Source: Phycisphaerae bacterium (GTDB taxonomy: Bacteria > Planctomycetota > Phycisphaerae > SM23-33). Taken from it: a DNA stretch of 64,000 nt. The stretch is taken from the NCBI GenBank assembly GCA_018335035.1, contig JAGXKT010000009.1:36006-100005 (forward strand), written 5' to 3'. A program made the translations under genes and the position numbers. Under the pieces are notes generated by a model. That model was given only the letters and a program-made list of their open reading frames with translations. It made no database searches and was not told the DNA's origin. This document shows positions 16,051 to 24,366 of this stretch, in pieces; the first letter of the stretch is position 1, and every line of letters starts with the position of its first letter.

Positions 16051-17433
16051 CTACCGCCGCAGATCGTATTCCTTGATCTTGCGATACAGTGTCCGTTCGC
16101 CGATGCCGAGCATTTTGGCCGCCTGCTCACGGTTGCCGTCGACCATCTTGAGCGTGCTGCGGATGAGTTCCTTCTCGGCCTCGTCCAGACTCATCCCCGC
16201 CAGTTGGCGGGCCTGATGGGGCTGACCGCCGGGGCGACGGTGAATCTCGCCCGGCAGGTCGTCGACGGTCAGCATCTTTCCGGACGCCAGCACGACCATG
16301 TTCTCGACCACGTTGCGAAGCTGGCGGATGTTGCCCGGCCAGGGGTAGCTCGCTAAGACGCGCCGCGCATCCGCGTCGATGCCCGCGACATCCCGGCCGT
16401 GCTTCTCGTTGGCCTGCTTGATGAAATGGTCAACCAGCAGGGGGACGTCCTCCGCCCGCTCGCGCAAGGCGGGCAACTCAATGGTCGCCCCCTTGATGCG
16501 GAAGTAGAGATCCTCGCGGAACTCGTTCTTCTCGACGCGCTCGGCGAGGTCGCTGTTGGTCGCGCTGATGACGCGTACGTCCACGCGGATCGGCTCATTC
16601 GATCCCACGCGGACGACTTCGCCGTTCTCCAGAACGCGCAGGAGCTGCGCCTGCATCGACAGCGACATGTCGCCGACTTCATCGAGGAACATCGTGCCAC
16701 CGTCGGCGTGCTCGAACCGCCCCCGGCGATCCGTCGTCGCGCCCGTGTAGGCGCCCTTGACGTGTCCGAACAGTTCATCCTCCAGCAGAGACTCGCTCAG
16801 GCCCGCACAGTTAATCGTCACGAAACGTTGGTCGCTGCGACGCGAGTTGCGATGGATCGCCTGGGCGACCAGTTCCTTTCCCGTGCCGGATTCGCCCAGG
16901 ATCAGCACCGGAAGACCCGCCGGGGCGACGCGCCGGACCTTCTCAAGAACCTTAACCATCGCCGGGGAGTTCCCGATGATGTTCTCGAATCCGTACTTGT
17001 CGTCGATCTGCTCACGAAGCTCCCGGATGGTCCGCTTCTGGGCCGTCAGCTCAGCCGCTCGGTCCACAATCGTCCTCAGCTCATCCAAATCGAGCGGCTT
17101 CTCCACGTAATCGAAGGCGCCGTCCTGCAACGCCCGCCGGCACGTTTCCACCGACGAATGCGCCGTCACGAGGATGACCTTGGTGTCAGGCGAGCGTTTG
17201 CGCGCCGCGCCCAGAACAGCCAGACCGTCTTCCTCGCTTCCGAGGACCAGATCGGTGACGATGATGTCGAAATGCTCGGCTTGGAGACGCGCGATGCCGG
17301 CGGCGCCGTCGTGAACCACGGCACACTCGTGGCCTTGCCTCTGAAGGCCTTCCTGCATCGCCTCGGCGTGAGCGTGCTCGTCCTCGACGATCAGGACGCT
17401 TGCCGCTGCGTTGTCGACATCCGCGGGACCCAT
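16051..17433 (-). CDS. NtrC-family sigma54-dependent response regulator
   Basis: A 460-residue activator: receiver domain (VLIVEDE, phospho-acceptor Asp in IIVTDLVLG, Lys in YVEKPLD), AAA+ domain and Fis-type helix-turn-helix (NREQAAKMLGIGERTLYRKI). The AAA+ part has Walker A GESGTGKE, the sigma54-contact loop GAYTGA (Tyr for the usual Phe) and Walker B GGTMFLDEVG. It should activate sigma54 promoters after phosphorylation by the adjacent kinase gene. The ATG at 17433 is preferred because a TTGACA-N17-TACGCT promoter ends six bases before it; a GTG at 17472 would add 13 residues. Target genes are not evident. Confidence 0.93.
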   Translation of the reverse strand: MGPADVDNAAASVLIVEDEHAHAEAMQEGLQRQGHECAVVHDGAAGIARLQAEHFDIIVTDLVLGSEEDGLAVLGAARKRSPDTKVILVTAHSSVETCRRALQDGAFDYVEKPLDLDELRTIVDRAAELTAQKRTIRELREQIDDKYGFENIIGNSPAMVKVLEKVRRVAPAGLPVLILGESGTGKELVAQAIHRNSRRSDQRFVTINCAGLSESLLEDELFGHVKGAYTGATTDRRGRFEHADGGTMFLDEVGDMSLSMQAQLLRVLENGEVVRVGSNEPIRVDVRVISATNSDLAERVEKNEFREDLYFRIKGATIELPALRERAEDVPLLVDHFIKQANEKHGRDVAGIDADARRVLASYPWPGNIRQLRNVVENMVVLASGKMLTVDDLPGEIHRRPGGQPHQARQLAGMSLDEAEKELIRSTLKMVDGNREQAAKMLGIGERTLYRKIKEYDLRR

Positions 17434-17439
17434 GACGCA

Positions 17440-17468
17440 AGCGTACCGAGCGCAAGCGGGGGTGTCAA
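17440..17468 (-). promoter_or_regulatory. Promoter abutting the NtrC-like gene
   Basis: Minus strand TTGACA (17468-17463), 17 bases, TACGCT (17445-17440), six bases to the ATG. It sits between the kinase stop and the regulator, so the regulator may be expressed separately and without a leader. Confidence 0.45.
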
Positions 17469-17498
17469 TCACCCCGGTAGGCGAGGCGCGTTTTCGTC

Positions 17499-18302
17499 TT
17501 AGGAATCATCCAGCGGCAGATGAATGTTGAACCGCGTGCCCGTGCCCGCGGCAGAATCGAGCGTCAGCGTACCGCCGTGTTCCTGCACGATGCGTCGCGT
17601 GGTCGGAAGGCCCAGGCCGGTGCCGCGCGGCTTTGTGGAGTAGTACACGTCGAAAATCGCGTCGCGCACGTCGTCGGGAATGCCCGAGCCGGTATCGATG
17701 ACCTCCAGGTCCGCCTGTTGCCGATGGGCTGTTAGGCGCAGGATCAACTCGCCGCCGTCGGACATGGCCTGCACGGCATTGATCATGAGGTTCAGCAGGG
17801 CTTGCTTGAGCAGCTTGGCGTCCACGCGGCAGATCACGGGCGCATCGGGCAGGTCGGTCCGCAGTGTGACGTTGGCGGACTCGGCCTGGGGCGTGAAGAA
17901 ATCCGACAGCTCGTCCACAACGCGTCGCAAGTCGGTCTGCGTCAGCGTGATTTCGTAGCGTCCGGCATATCGCAGGAAGTCATCCAGGATGCCGCGGAGG
18001 CGGTCGGCCTCCTCCTGAATGCCGCCGATGCGTCGCAACCACCGCCGATGCTCCTCGTTGTCGCCGCGGGAGAGGTCTTCGGCGAGGAGCTTGAGGTTCA
18101 CGTTGATCGTCGACAACGGGTTCTTGATCTCGTGGGCCAGCCCGCCGGCCAGTCGCCCGAGTTCCGCCAAGCTCTCGCGCCCCTTGCTGCGGGCCGAAAG
18201 TTTCCGCGCCGTGCGCCATATGCGCCGTGTCGCCAGCCACGTCACGGCGGCGCTGAGCGGCGCCGCGATCGCGGCGCCGAGCAGGACGTAGACCCAATCC
18301 AT
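17499..18302 (-). CDS. NtrB-like sensor histidine kinase without a sensor domain
   Basis: A 267-residue kinase. One N-terminal membrane helix (WVYVLLGAAIAAPLSAAVTW) leads directly to the phospho-acceptor helix (GGLAHEIKNPLS), then an HATPase_c domain (NLMINAVQAM, DTGSGIPDD, GTGLGLPTTRRIV). There is no PAS, GAF or periplasmic domain, so the signal must come through the membrane helix or a partner. The regulator starts close downstream and the pair surely works together. It lies 36 bases after pnp, possibly in the same transcript. Confidence 0.92.
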   Translation of the reverse strand: MDWVYVLLGAAIAAPLSAAVTWLATRRIWRTARKLSARSKGRESLAELGRLAGGLAHEIKNPLSTINVNLKLLAEDLSRGDNEEHRRWLRRIGGIQEEADRLRGILDDFLRYAGRYEITLTQTDLRRVVDELSDFFTPQAESANVTLRTDLPDAPVICRVDAKLLKQALLNLMINAVQAMSDGGELILRLTAHRQQADLEVIDTGSGIPDDVRDAIFDVYYSTKPRGTGLGLPTTRRIVQEHGGTLTLDSAAGTGTRFNIHLPLDDS

Positions 18303-18338
18303 GCGCTCTTACCCGAATGTCCGCCCATGCGGCAGCGG

Positions 18339-20459
18339 TTACGCGTCGGCGCCTTGTTCCTCAGTGGCGCCTTCTTCCTGAAGGGCCTGCTTGCGCGACA
18401 GCCGGACGCGTCCCTGATCGTCGACCGAGACGACCTTGACCTTCACGGTATCGCCGACGTTGACCACGTCGGTGACCTTCTTGACGTAGCCGTCCTCGAG
18501 TTCGCTGATGTGACACATGCCGTCCTGGCCGGGGAACAATTCGACGAACGCGCCGAAATCCCGCACCGTGACGACCTTGCCCGTGTAGACCTTCCCGACC
18601 TCGACCTCGGCCGTGAGCGTCTCGATGGCTTCCTTGGCGGCCTCGGCGGCGTCGGCGCGCAATGCCGCGACGTACACCGTCCCGTCGTCCTCGATGTCGA
18701 TGTTGGCACCGGTTTCGTCCTGGATGCGGTTGATCGTCTTGCCGCCCGGACCGATCACCTTGCCGATCTTCTCCGGGTCGATGTGCACGGTCAGCATTCG
18801 CGGGGCATACTGGCTGATGTCGCCGCGCGGCTCGGGCAGCACCGCCTCGATCGCGTCGAGAATGTGCAGGCGGGCCTGGCGGGCCTGGTCGAGCGTCTCG
18901 GCGACGCGATCCTGCGGCATGAACCGCGCCTTCATGTCCAACTGGATGCCCGTGATGCCGTTGACGGTCCCGGCGACCTTGAAGTCCATCTCTCCGTGGA
19001 AGTCCTCCTCGCCGATGATGTCCGTCAGCAGGATGTGCCGGTCGCCGTCGCTGACCATGCCGATGCTGATGCCGGCGACCGGCGCCTTGATCGGCACGCC
19101 GGCGTCCATCAGCGCCAGTGTCCCGCCGGTCACCGCCGCCATCGAGGTCGATCCGTTCGACTCCAGCATGTCGGCAACGATCCGCACCGTATAGGGGAAA
19201 GCGTCCGGCGCGGGCATCACCGGTTGCAGCGACTTCTCGGCGAGCATGCCGTGGCCGATCTCACGCCGCCCGGGCCCGCGGATGGGACGAATCTCACCCA
19301 CGCAGAACGGCGGGAAGTTGTAGTGCAGCATGAAGGGCTTCTTGTACTCTTCCAACAGCCCGTCGATCACCTGCTGATCGCGCGGCGTGCCCAGCGTGGC
19401 TGTGACCAGCGCCTGCGTCTCGCCGCGGGCGAACAGGCCGGACCCGTGCGTACGCGGCAGCACGCCGGCCTCGACGCTCAGCGGGCGGACCTCAGTGGGC
19501 CCGCGCCCGTCGGGGCGCGTGCCGCCGAGGATCAACTCGCGCTGCACCTTGCCCTCGACCCGGAACAACGCCTCCTTGACCTGCGCGGGCGAATAGGGCG
19601 GCTCTTCGACGTCCTCGGGGCACAGCTCGGCGAGCAGTTCGTCGCCAATGGCCGCGATCGCGTCGCCGCGCTCCTGCTTGCCGGCGATCTGCTTGGCCTC
19701 GCGAATACGCGCTTCGCACGCCTCGGTAACCTTCTTGAGCAGGTCATCGGGTATGGCGGCCGCCGCGTAGTCGCTGGCGGGGGCCTCGGCCTTCTCGGCC
19801 AGTTCGCGGATCATCTCGACGACGGTCCGCGAGACGTCGGTGGCCTTGGCGATGCCCTCGGCGACGACCTCGTCGGGCAGTTCCTCACCGGCCAGCTCGA
19901 GCATGTTGACGCCCTCATGCGGTCCAGCGGCGGTCAAGTCCATCGTGCTGTTGTCCAGCTCCGAGTACGTGGGATTGAGAACGTACTCACCATCGACGTA
20001 ACCGACACGAGCGGCGCCGATCGGCCCGTCAAACGGCGCGCCGGACAGTGCCAGTGCGGCCGAGGCGCCGATCAGCGCCAGCAGATCGGGGGCGTTCTCA
20101 TTATCCGTGCTGAGCACGAGGCATTGAATCTGCACCTCGTCGCGGTAGTCCTTGGGGAACAGCGGACGGATCGGACGATCGATCATCCGCATCGTGGTGA
20201 TTTCATGGGTGGTGGGGCGGCCTTCGCGCTTGAAGAAGCCGCCGGGCACTTTGCCGGCGGCGTACTGCTTCTCGCGGTAGTCCACGAACAGCGGGAAGAA
20301 ATCCACATCCCGTTTCGGCGGGGCGCACAGCACCGTCGCCAGGACGATGGTGTCCCCGTAGCGTACCCAGACGGCCCCATCGGCCTGACGTGCGACCTTG
20401 CCCGTTTCCAGTGATAGCGTACGACCTGCAATGTCTCGTTCGACTTTCGTTACCTTCAT
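18339..20459 (-). CDS. pnp: Polyribonucleotide nucleotidyltransferase (PNPase)
   Basis: A 706-residue phosphorolytic 3'-5' exoribonuclease. It has two RNase PH domains (the first containing FFKREGRPT, the second with [14 protein letters not shown] and the catalytic [15 protein letters not shown]), the helical linker, a KH domain ([13 protein letters not shown]) and an S1 domain ([18 protein letters not shown]). The start [10 protein letters not shown] at 20459 follows AGGTGAG; an upstream frame to 20495 is not needed. Gene order rpsO-pnp matches the ancient arrangement of many bacteria. Two hairpins lie in its leader (20485-20528), where E. coli has the RNase III site used for PNPase autoregulation. 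Confidence 0.97.
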   Translation of the reverse strand: MKVTKVERDIAGRTLSLETGKVARQADGAVWVRYGDTIVLATVLCAPPKRDVDFFPLFVDYREKQYAAGKVPGGFFKREGRPTTHEITTMRMIDRPIRPLFPKDYRDEVQIQCLVLSTDNENAPDLLALIGASAALALSGAPFDGPIGAARVGYVDGEYVLNPTYSELDNSTMDLTAAGPHEGVNMLELAGEELPDEVVAEGIAKATDVSRTVVEMIRELAEKAEAPASDYAAAAIPDDLLKKVTEACEARIREAKQIAGKQERGDAIAAIGDELLAELCPEDVEEPPYSPAQVKEALFRVEGKVQRELILGGTRPDGRGPTEVRPLSVEAGVLPRTHGSGLFARGETQALVTATLGTPRDQQVIDGLLEEYKKPFMLHYNFPPFCVGEIRPIRGPGRREIGHGMLAEKSLQPVMPAPDAFPYTVRIVADMLESNGSTSMAAVTGGTLALMDAGVPIKAPVAGISIGMVSDGDRHILLTDIIGEEDFHGEMDFKVAGTVNGITGIQLDMKARFMPQDRVAETLDQARQARLHILDAIEAVLPEPRGDISQYAPRMLTVHIDPEKIGKVIGPGGKTINRIQDETGANIDIEDDGTVYVAALRADAAEAAKEAIETLTAEVEVGKVYTGKVVTVRDFGAFVELFPGQDGMCHISELEDGYVKKVTDVVNVGDTVKVKVVSVDDQGRVRLSRKQALQEEGATEEQGADA

Positions 20460-20484
20460 TCTCTCACCTGCCTGCTGTTTCCGA

Positions 20485-20528
20485 CCGGTCCACACCGGCG
20501 CGGGGGAGCTGCCGTCCAGCAGCTCCTC
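20485..20528 (-). promoter_or_regulatory. Two hairpins in the rpsO-pnp intergenic leader
   Basis: An eight-pair stem (20505-20512 with 20519-20526, extendable by two pairs) and a five-pair stem (20485-20489 with 20494-20498) lie 26-70 bases before pnp. There is no T run, so they are not a terminator. By position they may be processing or autoregulation sites. Function is inferred from the analogous E. coli arrangement, not from shared sequence. Confidence 0.4.
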
Positions 20529-20681
20529 TGCTCTGTTATCTGCGTCTTACTCGTTCAATTGGCTGATTGATGCCTTGTCGCGCGGCCACCCCGCAGCGCA
20601 CGATGAGGGTGCGATCCAGCGAACCGGCCCCGACGAAAGGAGTGCAGGGCGCCATCTGCCCGCGGCGGGGTGGTAGCGGTG

Positions 20682-20951
20682 CTACTTACGCAGCCCCAGC
20701 CGAGCGATGATCTGCTTGTACCGTTCCGGCGCGCGCTGCGTGAGGTACTTCAGCAGACTGTTCCGCTTGGAGACCATCTTGAGCAGCCCCCGGCGCGAAG
20801 CATAATCCTTCTTGTGCTGGGCCAGATGCTCGGTGAGATGGTTGATCTTCGCCGTCAACAGCGCGATCTGGACCTCGGCCGACCCCGTGTCGCTGTCGTG
20901 CCGCCGGTGCTCTTCGACAATCTTGGTCTTCGTCTCTGCCGCGATGCTCAT
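20682..20951 (-). CDS. rpsO: Small ribosomal subunit protein S15
   Basis: An 89-residue protein of the 30S subunit, exactly the usual S15 length from the ATG at 20949-20951. Characteristic segments are [25 protein letters not shown] and the C-terminal [12 protein letters not shown]. It binds the 16S rRNA central domain. A frame continues upstream to 20981, but this would add residues not found in S15. It is followed by pnp after 222 bases. A folded leader at 20963-20997 may mediate feedback control by S15. Confidence 0.97.
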   Translation of the reverse strand: MSIAAETKTKIVEEHRRHDSDTGSAEVQIALLTAKINHLTEHLAQHKKDYASRRGLLKMVSKRNSLLKYLTQRAPERYKQIIARLGLRK

Positions 20952-20962
20952 CACTACTCTCG

Positions 20963-20997
20963 ATCCGCCTTGCAAGGCCACCCGGCCCAGGGCGGAT
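20963..20997 (-). promoter_or_regulatory. Structured rpsO leader, possible S15 autoregulatory element
   Basis: Seven perfect pairs (20963-20969 with 20991-20997) enclose an inner GGCC-ACCC-GGCC hairpin (20976-20987), 12 bases before the rpsO start. S15 represses its own mRNA through folded leaders in several phyla, but those structures differ between groups. Confidence 0.4.
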
Positions 20998-21035
20998 GCC
21001 CGCTGTTCCTGTTCTTATCCGTCTCGTGTCCCGTG

Positions 21036-21065
21036 ATCTTATCGTCTCACACGTGCCGGCGGCAA
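21036..21065 (-). promoter_or_regulatory. Promoter of rpsO
   Basis: Minus strand TTGCCG (21065-21060), 18 bases, TAAGAT (21041-21036), with a leader of about 80 bases containing the folded element. Confidence 0.5.
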
Positions 21066-21079
21066 GCTGCATTCCGCTG

Positions 21080-21475
21080 CTAATCGTCCTGTTCGGCGAA
21101 AAGGGCCTTAATCTTCTCGACGAGCTTCTCCATGCGAAACGGTTTGTGAATGTACTCGTTGACGCCCAGCGATTCGGCGTATTTCTTGTGACGCGTGCCG
21201 AGGTTGGCCGTGATCATGATCACCAGCGGCATCTCGGACTTGTCCTTGCCCCGGCTCAACTTCTCCAGCACGAGGAACCCGCTGCGCTTCGGGAGCATCA
21301 TATCCAGAACGACCAGATCGGGATTCTCCCGTTGGGCCAGGTCGATGGCCGTATTGCCGTCGCGCGCGACGAGCAGGTCCACGCCCTCGTCGGTGAGGGT
21401 GGCCTCCATTGCCTGGAGGATGTCCCGATCATCGTCCACCAGGAGGATCTTCTTGCCCGATAAATCGTCAGCCAT
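21080..21475 (-). CDS. Single-domain response regulator (CheY-like)
   Basis: A 131-residue receiver with no output domain. Acidic pocket LLVDDDRD, phospho-acceptor Asp in LVVLDMMLP, the conserved Thr position in VIMITANL and Lys in YIHKPFR. The start at 21475 follows AAGGAG. Such proteins relay phosphate to another histidine phosphotransfer protein or bind a target directly. No cognate kinase is adjacent, although two kinases are in the window. Own promoter at 21557-21585. Confidence 0.9.
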   Translation of the reverse strand: MADDLSGKKILLVDDDRDILQAMEATLTDEGVDLLVARDGNTAIDLAQRENPDLVVLDMMLPKRSGFLVLEKLSRGKDKSEMPLVIMITANLGTRHKKYAESLGVNEYIHKPFRMEKLVEKIKALFAEQDD

Positions 21476-21556
21476 CTCGCGTACTCCTTGGGTCGTTTGC
21501 GGCGACTGCCCGTCGCACCCCGGATCGCCAAACGCCGCCAAAGGCGGGAATTCATT

Positions 21557-21585
21557 ACCCTACCCCCGCCGAGATAAACTGTCAA
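21557..21585 (-). promoter_or_regulatory. Promoter of the single-domain response regulator
   Basis: Minus strand TTGACA (21585-21580), 17 bases, TAGGGT (21562-21557). The leader of about 75 bases contains two short hairpins (CCGCC-AAA-GGCGG at 21535-21547, and GCGAC...GTCGC near 21505). Confidence 0.6.
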
Positions 21586-21608
21586 GTAGCTCCACGATGC
21601 TTTTTTGG

Positions 21609-23069
21609 CTATCCCTTGACGACGGCCATCGGCGTCATGCGGGCCACGCGTCGGCTCAACCCGGCCGATGTGACGCATTCCACAACGGCATGCACGTCCT
21701 TGTAGGCGTCCGGCTGTTCCTCGGCCAAGCTCGTCCGCCCGCGAGCTCGAGCATAGACACCGGCCGAGGCGAGCTCCTGGTCGACCCGTCGCCCGGAGGC
21801 CTTTCGGACGGCCTGCTTGCGGCTCCACACGCGACCGGCGCCATGGCAGGTGCTTCCGAAGGTCCGGTCCATCGCCTCATCCGTGCCCAGCAGCACGTAG
21901 CTGGCCGAGCCCATATCGCCGGGGATGAGCACCGGCTGACCGATGCTGTGATACGGTTCGGCAAGCTCCGGGCGCCCGGGCCCGAACGCCCGCGTGGCGC
22001 CCTTGCGGTGCACGCAGAGCTCCCGCCGCCGGCTCGCGATCGTGTGCGTCTCAAGCTCCGCAACGTTATGCGCCACGTCATAGACCTGCCGCAGGCCCAG
22101 TTCTTCGGCCCCGCGGCCGAAAAACCGCGCCAGCGACTTGCGGACCTGCATGGCGAGCAGTTGCCGGTTAGCCCAAGCGAAGTTCGCGGCCGCTCGCATC
22201 GCGGCGAGATACCGGCGGCCTTCATCGCTATCGACGGGTGCGCAGACGAGCTGCCGGTCCGGCAGGGCGATCCCATAGCGGTGCGGCACGTGCCGCAACG
22301 ACTTCAGTGCATCCTGACAGACCTGGTGCCCCAGCCCGCGTGAGCCGGTGTGGATCATGATCGTCGTGCGACCCTCGGCGAGCCCCAGCGTGTCGGCCGC
22401 GGCGACGTCGTAGACCTCTGCGACGCGCTGGACCTCGACGAAATGATTGCCCCCGCCGAGCGTGCCGCACTGGTCCGCGCCGCGTTTCTGCGCCTGGTCC
22501 GAGACGGCACCGGGCTCGGCGCCGTCCAGCCGCCCGCCGGATTCCGTCGCGGCCAGGTCCGCTTCCGTCGCCAGCCCGCGCTGCAGCAGGTAGCGGGCAC
22601 CGTCGGCCAGGACCTGCCGCAACTCGCTACGATTGAACGCGTACGGCCCGCCGACGCCCACGCCGACCGGGATGTCGGCAAACAGATGGGCGGCGAGCCG
22701 CTGGCATGCCGGGGCGACATCGGCGGCCGGCAGGTCGCTCGCCAGCAGACGCACGCCGCAGTTGATGTCGTAGCCCACGCCGCCGGGCGAAACGACGCCG
22801 CCATCGGCGACGTCCGTCGCGGCGACACCCCCGATGGGAAAGCCGTAGCCCCAGTGGATGTCCGGCATCGCCAACGATGCGCCGACGATGCCCGGCAGCG
22901 TCGCGACGTTGGCGACCTGCTGCGGACCGCCGCCGGAGACCACGTCGGCGATCAACGCGTCGCTGGCGTATATGATCCCGTCGACGCGCATATCGTCCCG
23001 CGACGCGACGGGAATCCGCCAGCGATAGGCATCGAGCTTTTCCAGTGTGCCGTCGTATGGCGCGGCCAT
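21609..23069 (-). CDS. rtcB: RNA-splicing ligase RtcB
   Basis: A 486-residue GTP- and Mn-dependent RNA ligase joining 2',3'-cyclic phosphate (or 3'-phosphate) to 5'-hydroxyl ends. Metal-binding and guanylation motifs are present: MPDIHWGYGFPIGG, GGVGYDINCGVR (metal Cys), GGGNHFVEVQ, HTGSRGLGHQ, YDVAHN, and the guanylated His in STCHGAGR. The ATG at 23069 is preferred over a GTG three bases earlier. It directly follows the gene for archease, its activator, so the two form a functional RNA-repair unit. It is the last gene of a run that includes proC. Confidence 0.96.
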   Translation of the reverse strand: MAAPYDGTLEKLDAYRWRIPVASRDDMRVDGIIYASDALIADVVSGGGPQQVANVATLPGIVGASLAMPDIHWGYGFPIGGVAATDVADGGVVSPGGVGYDINCGVRLLASDLPAADVAPACQRLAAHLFADIPVGVGVGGPYAFNRSELRQVLADGARYLLQRGLATEADLAATESGGRLDGAEPGAVSDQAQKRGADQCGTLGGGNHFVEVQRVAEVYDVAAADTLGLAEGRTTIMIHTGSRGLGHQVCQDALKSLRHVPHRYGIALPDRQLVCAPVDSDEGRRYLAAMRAAANFAWANRQLLAMQVRKSLARFFGRGAEELGLRQVYDVAHNVAELETHTIASRRRELCVHRKGATRAFGPGRPELAEPYHSIGQPVLIPGDMGSASYVLLGTDEAMDRTFGSTCHGAGRVWSRKQAVRKASGRRVDQELASAGVYARARGRTSLAEEQPDAYKDVHAVVECVTSAGLSRRVARMTPMAVVKG

Positions 23070-23101
23070 CACACTGCCATTCTAGCGGTTGGCCTGCCGG
23101 T

Positions 23102-23521
23102 TTAGACGTCCAAGATGACCCGCCCGTGCCAGCCGTGGGCGTCGCGGGCGATCGCAAGCTCGTGATACGTCACGGCCTTGACCTCCATACCGATCTCGTG
23201 GTGGGCCCGATCCAGCGGCTCGCCGGACAGCTCGGCCGCGACGTGCGTCTCGTCGACGTCCGTGACGCGACAGCCCGCCACGGCAAAACGCTCCACCTCC
23301 AGCACCGCGAGCACGTCGCTGAGGAAATCCACAGTCAGGGCCTCGATATCCTCGGCCCGCACCGCGACCGTTCGCGTCTCGGCGGGGCGGACGGAGGACG
23401 GCGGACAGTAGACCCCAGCCAGCCCCTCAGCCAGCGCCTCGAATAGCTCGGCGAGCGTTTCGCCGTCCGCCGCCAGACCCACGTCGGCCGTGTGATCGAA
23501 TGTTTCGCAGTGCTTGGACAC
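23102..23521 (-). CDS. Archease, activator of RtcB
   Basis: A 139-residue archease-family protein (former DUF101). Family features are FDHTADVGLAADG at the start, LTVDFLSDVLAVLEVE in the middle and MEVKAVTYHELAI near the end, with Asp/His residues that bind metal in known archeases. The start is a GTG at 23519-23521 preceded by GGAGGAGGGC. Archease speeds RtcB guanylation and multiple turnover. The rtcB gene begins 32 bases later, so the two are almost certainly co-expressed. Confidence 0.9.
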   Translation of the reverse strand: MSKHCETFDHTADVGLAADGETLAELFEALAEGLAGVYCPPSSVRPAETRTVAVRAEDIEALTVDFLSDVLAVLEVERFAVAGCRVTDVDETHVAAELSGEPLDRAHHEIGMEVKAVTYHELAIARDAHGWHGRVILDV

Positions 23522-23538
23522 GACGCCCTCCTCCGCGG

Positions 23539-24342
23539 CTAGCCGCCAAGGTCGCGACTGCGTTCGGCCGCAGCGCGAACGGCGCGGACGAGGGCGTCCT
23601 TGACGGCGTCGGCGTCGAGCGCGGCGATTGCCTGCTCGGTCGTGCCGCCGGGGCTGGTGACGCGGTGTCGCAGCGTCTCCGGCGCTTCGCCCGTCTTGTC
23701 CAGCAGGGCGGCCGCTCCGGCGCAGGTCTGCACCGCCAGCAGGCGGGCCGTCTCGGCGGGCAGGCCTTCTTCGACGCCCGCCTCGATCATCGCTTCGACC
23801 AGGTAGAACACGTACGCCGGTCCGGACCCGCTGACGGCCGTGACAGCGTCCAGCAGCGGTTCGGCCAGCACGACAGTGCTTCCGCTGGCGGCGAAGAGCC
23901 CCTCGGCCCACCGGACGTCGTCGTCCTCGGCACGGGGACCGCCGGCCAGCGCCGCGGCGCCGACGCCGACGAGCATGGGCGTGTTGGGCATGACGCGAAC
24001 GATCCGCCCGCGCCCGCCGAGGTGCTCGTCGATCGCGCGTGTCGGCACGCCGGCGGCGATGGACATCACCGTCGCGTCGGGGCGCATGTGCTCGGCGACG
24101 GCCTGGCAGACTTGGCCGAGGATCTGCGGCTTGACGGCCAGCAAAACGCGCGGCTGGGCCGCCGGCGCCGCGTTGTCCGCGACGCAGTCAACGCCCAGCG
24201 TCTGGAAGGCGCGGCGTCGATCCTCGTTCGGATCGCCGGCGACAATCCGCTCGGCCGCCAGAACGCCCACGCGCAGCACGCCGCGCACTATGGCCTCGGC
24301 CATGTTGCCCGCCCCGATGATGCCCAATTCGTAGTCAGCCAT
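23539..24342 (-). CDS. proC: Pyrroline-5-carboxylate reductase
   Basis: A 267-residue NAD(P)H enzyme making the last step of proline synthesis. Rossmann loop GIIGAGNMAEA at the N-terminus, AVKPQ, VMPNTP, and the dimerisation and substrate region SGSGPAYVF with SPGGTTEQAI near the end. Length is normal. AAAGGGA precedes the ATG at 24342. It lies between a secreted protein gene (24 bases upstream) and archease (17 bases downstream), so it is probably read from an upstream promoter. Confidence 0.96.
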   Translation of the reverse strand: MADYELGIIGAGNMAEAIVRGVLRVGVLAAERIVAGDPNEDRRRAFQTLGVDCVADNAAPAAQPRVLLAVKPQILGQVCQAVAEHMRPDATVMSIAAGVPTRAIDEHLGGRGRIVRVMPNTPMLVGVGAAALAGGPRAEDDDVRWAEGLFAASGSTVVLAEPLLDAVTAVSGSGPAYVFYLVEAMIEAGVEEGLPAETARLLAVQTCAGAAALLDKTGEAPETLRHRVTSPGGTTEQAIAALDADAVKDALVRAVRAAAERSRDLGG

Positions 24343-24366
24343 GCGGTACGTCCCTTTGCGCTGCCG

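Noticed and set aside
17802..20414. Long open frame of about 870 codons on the plus strand
   Set aside because: It is antisense to the kinase and pnp genes, and its translation is low-complexity Arg/Asp/His-rich sequence as expected from GC-rich codon shadows.
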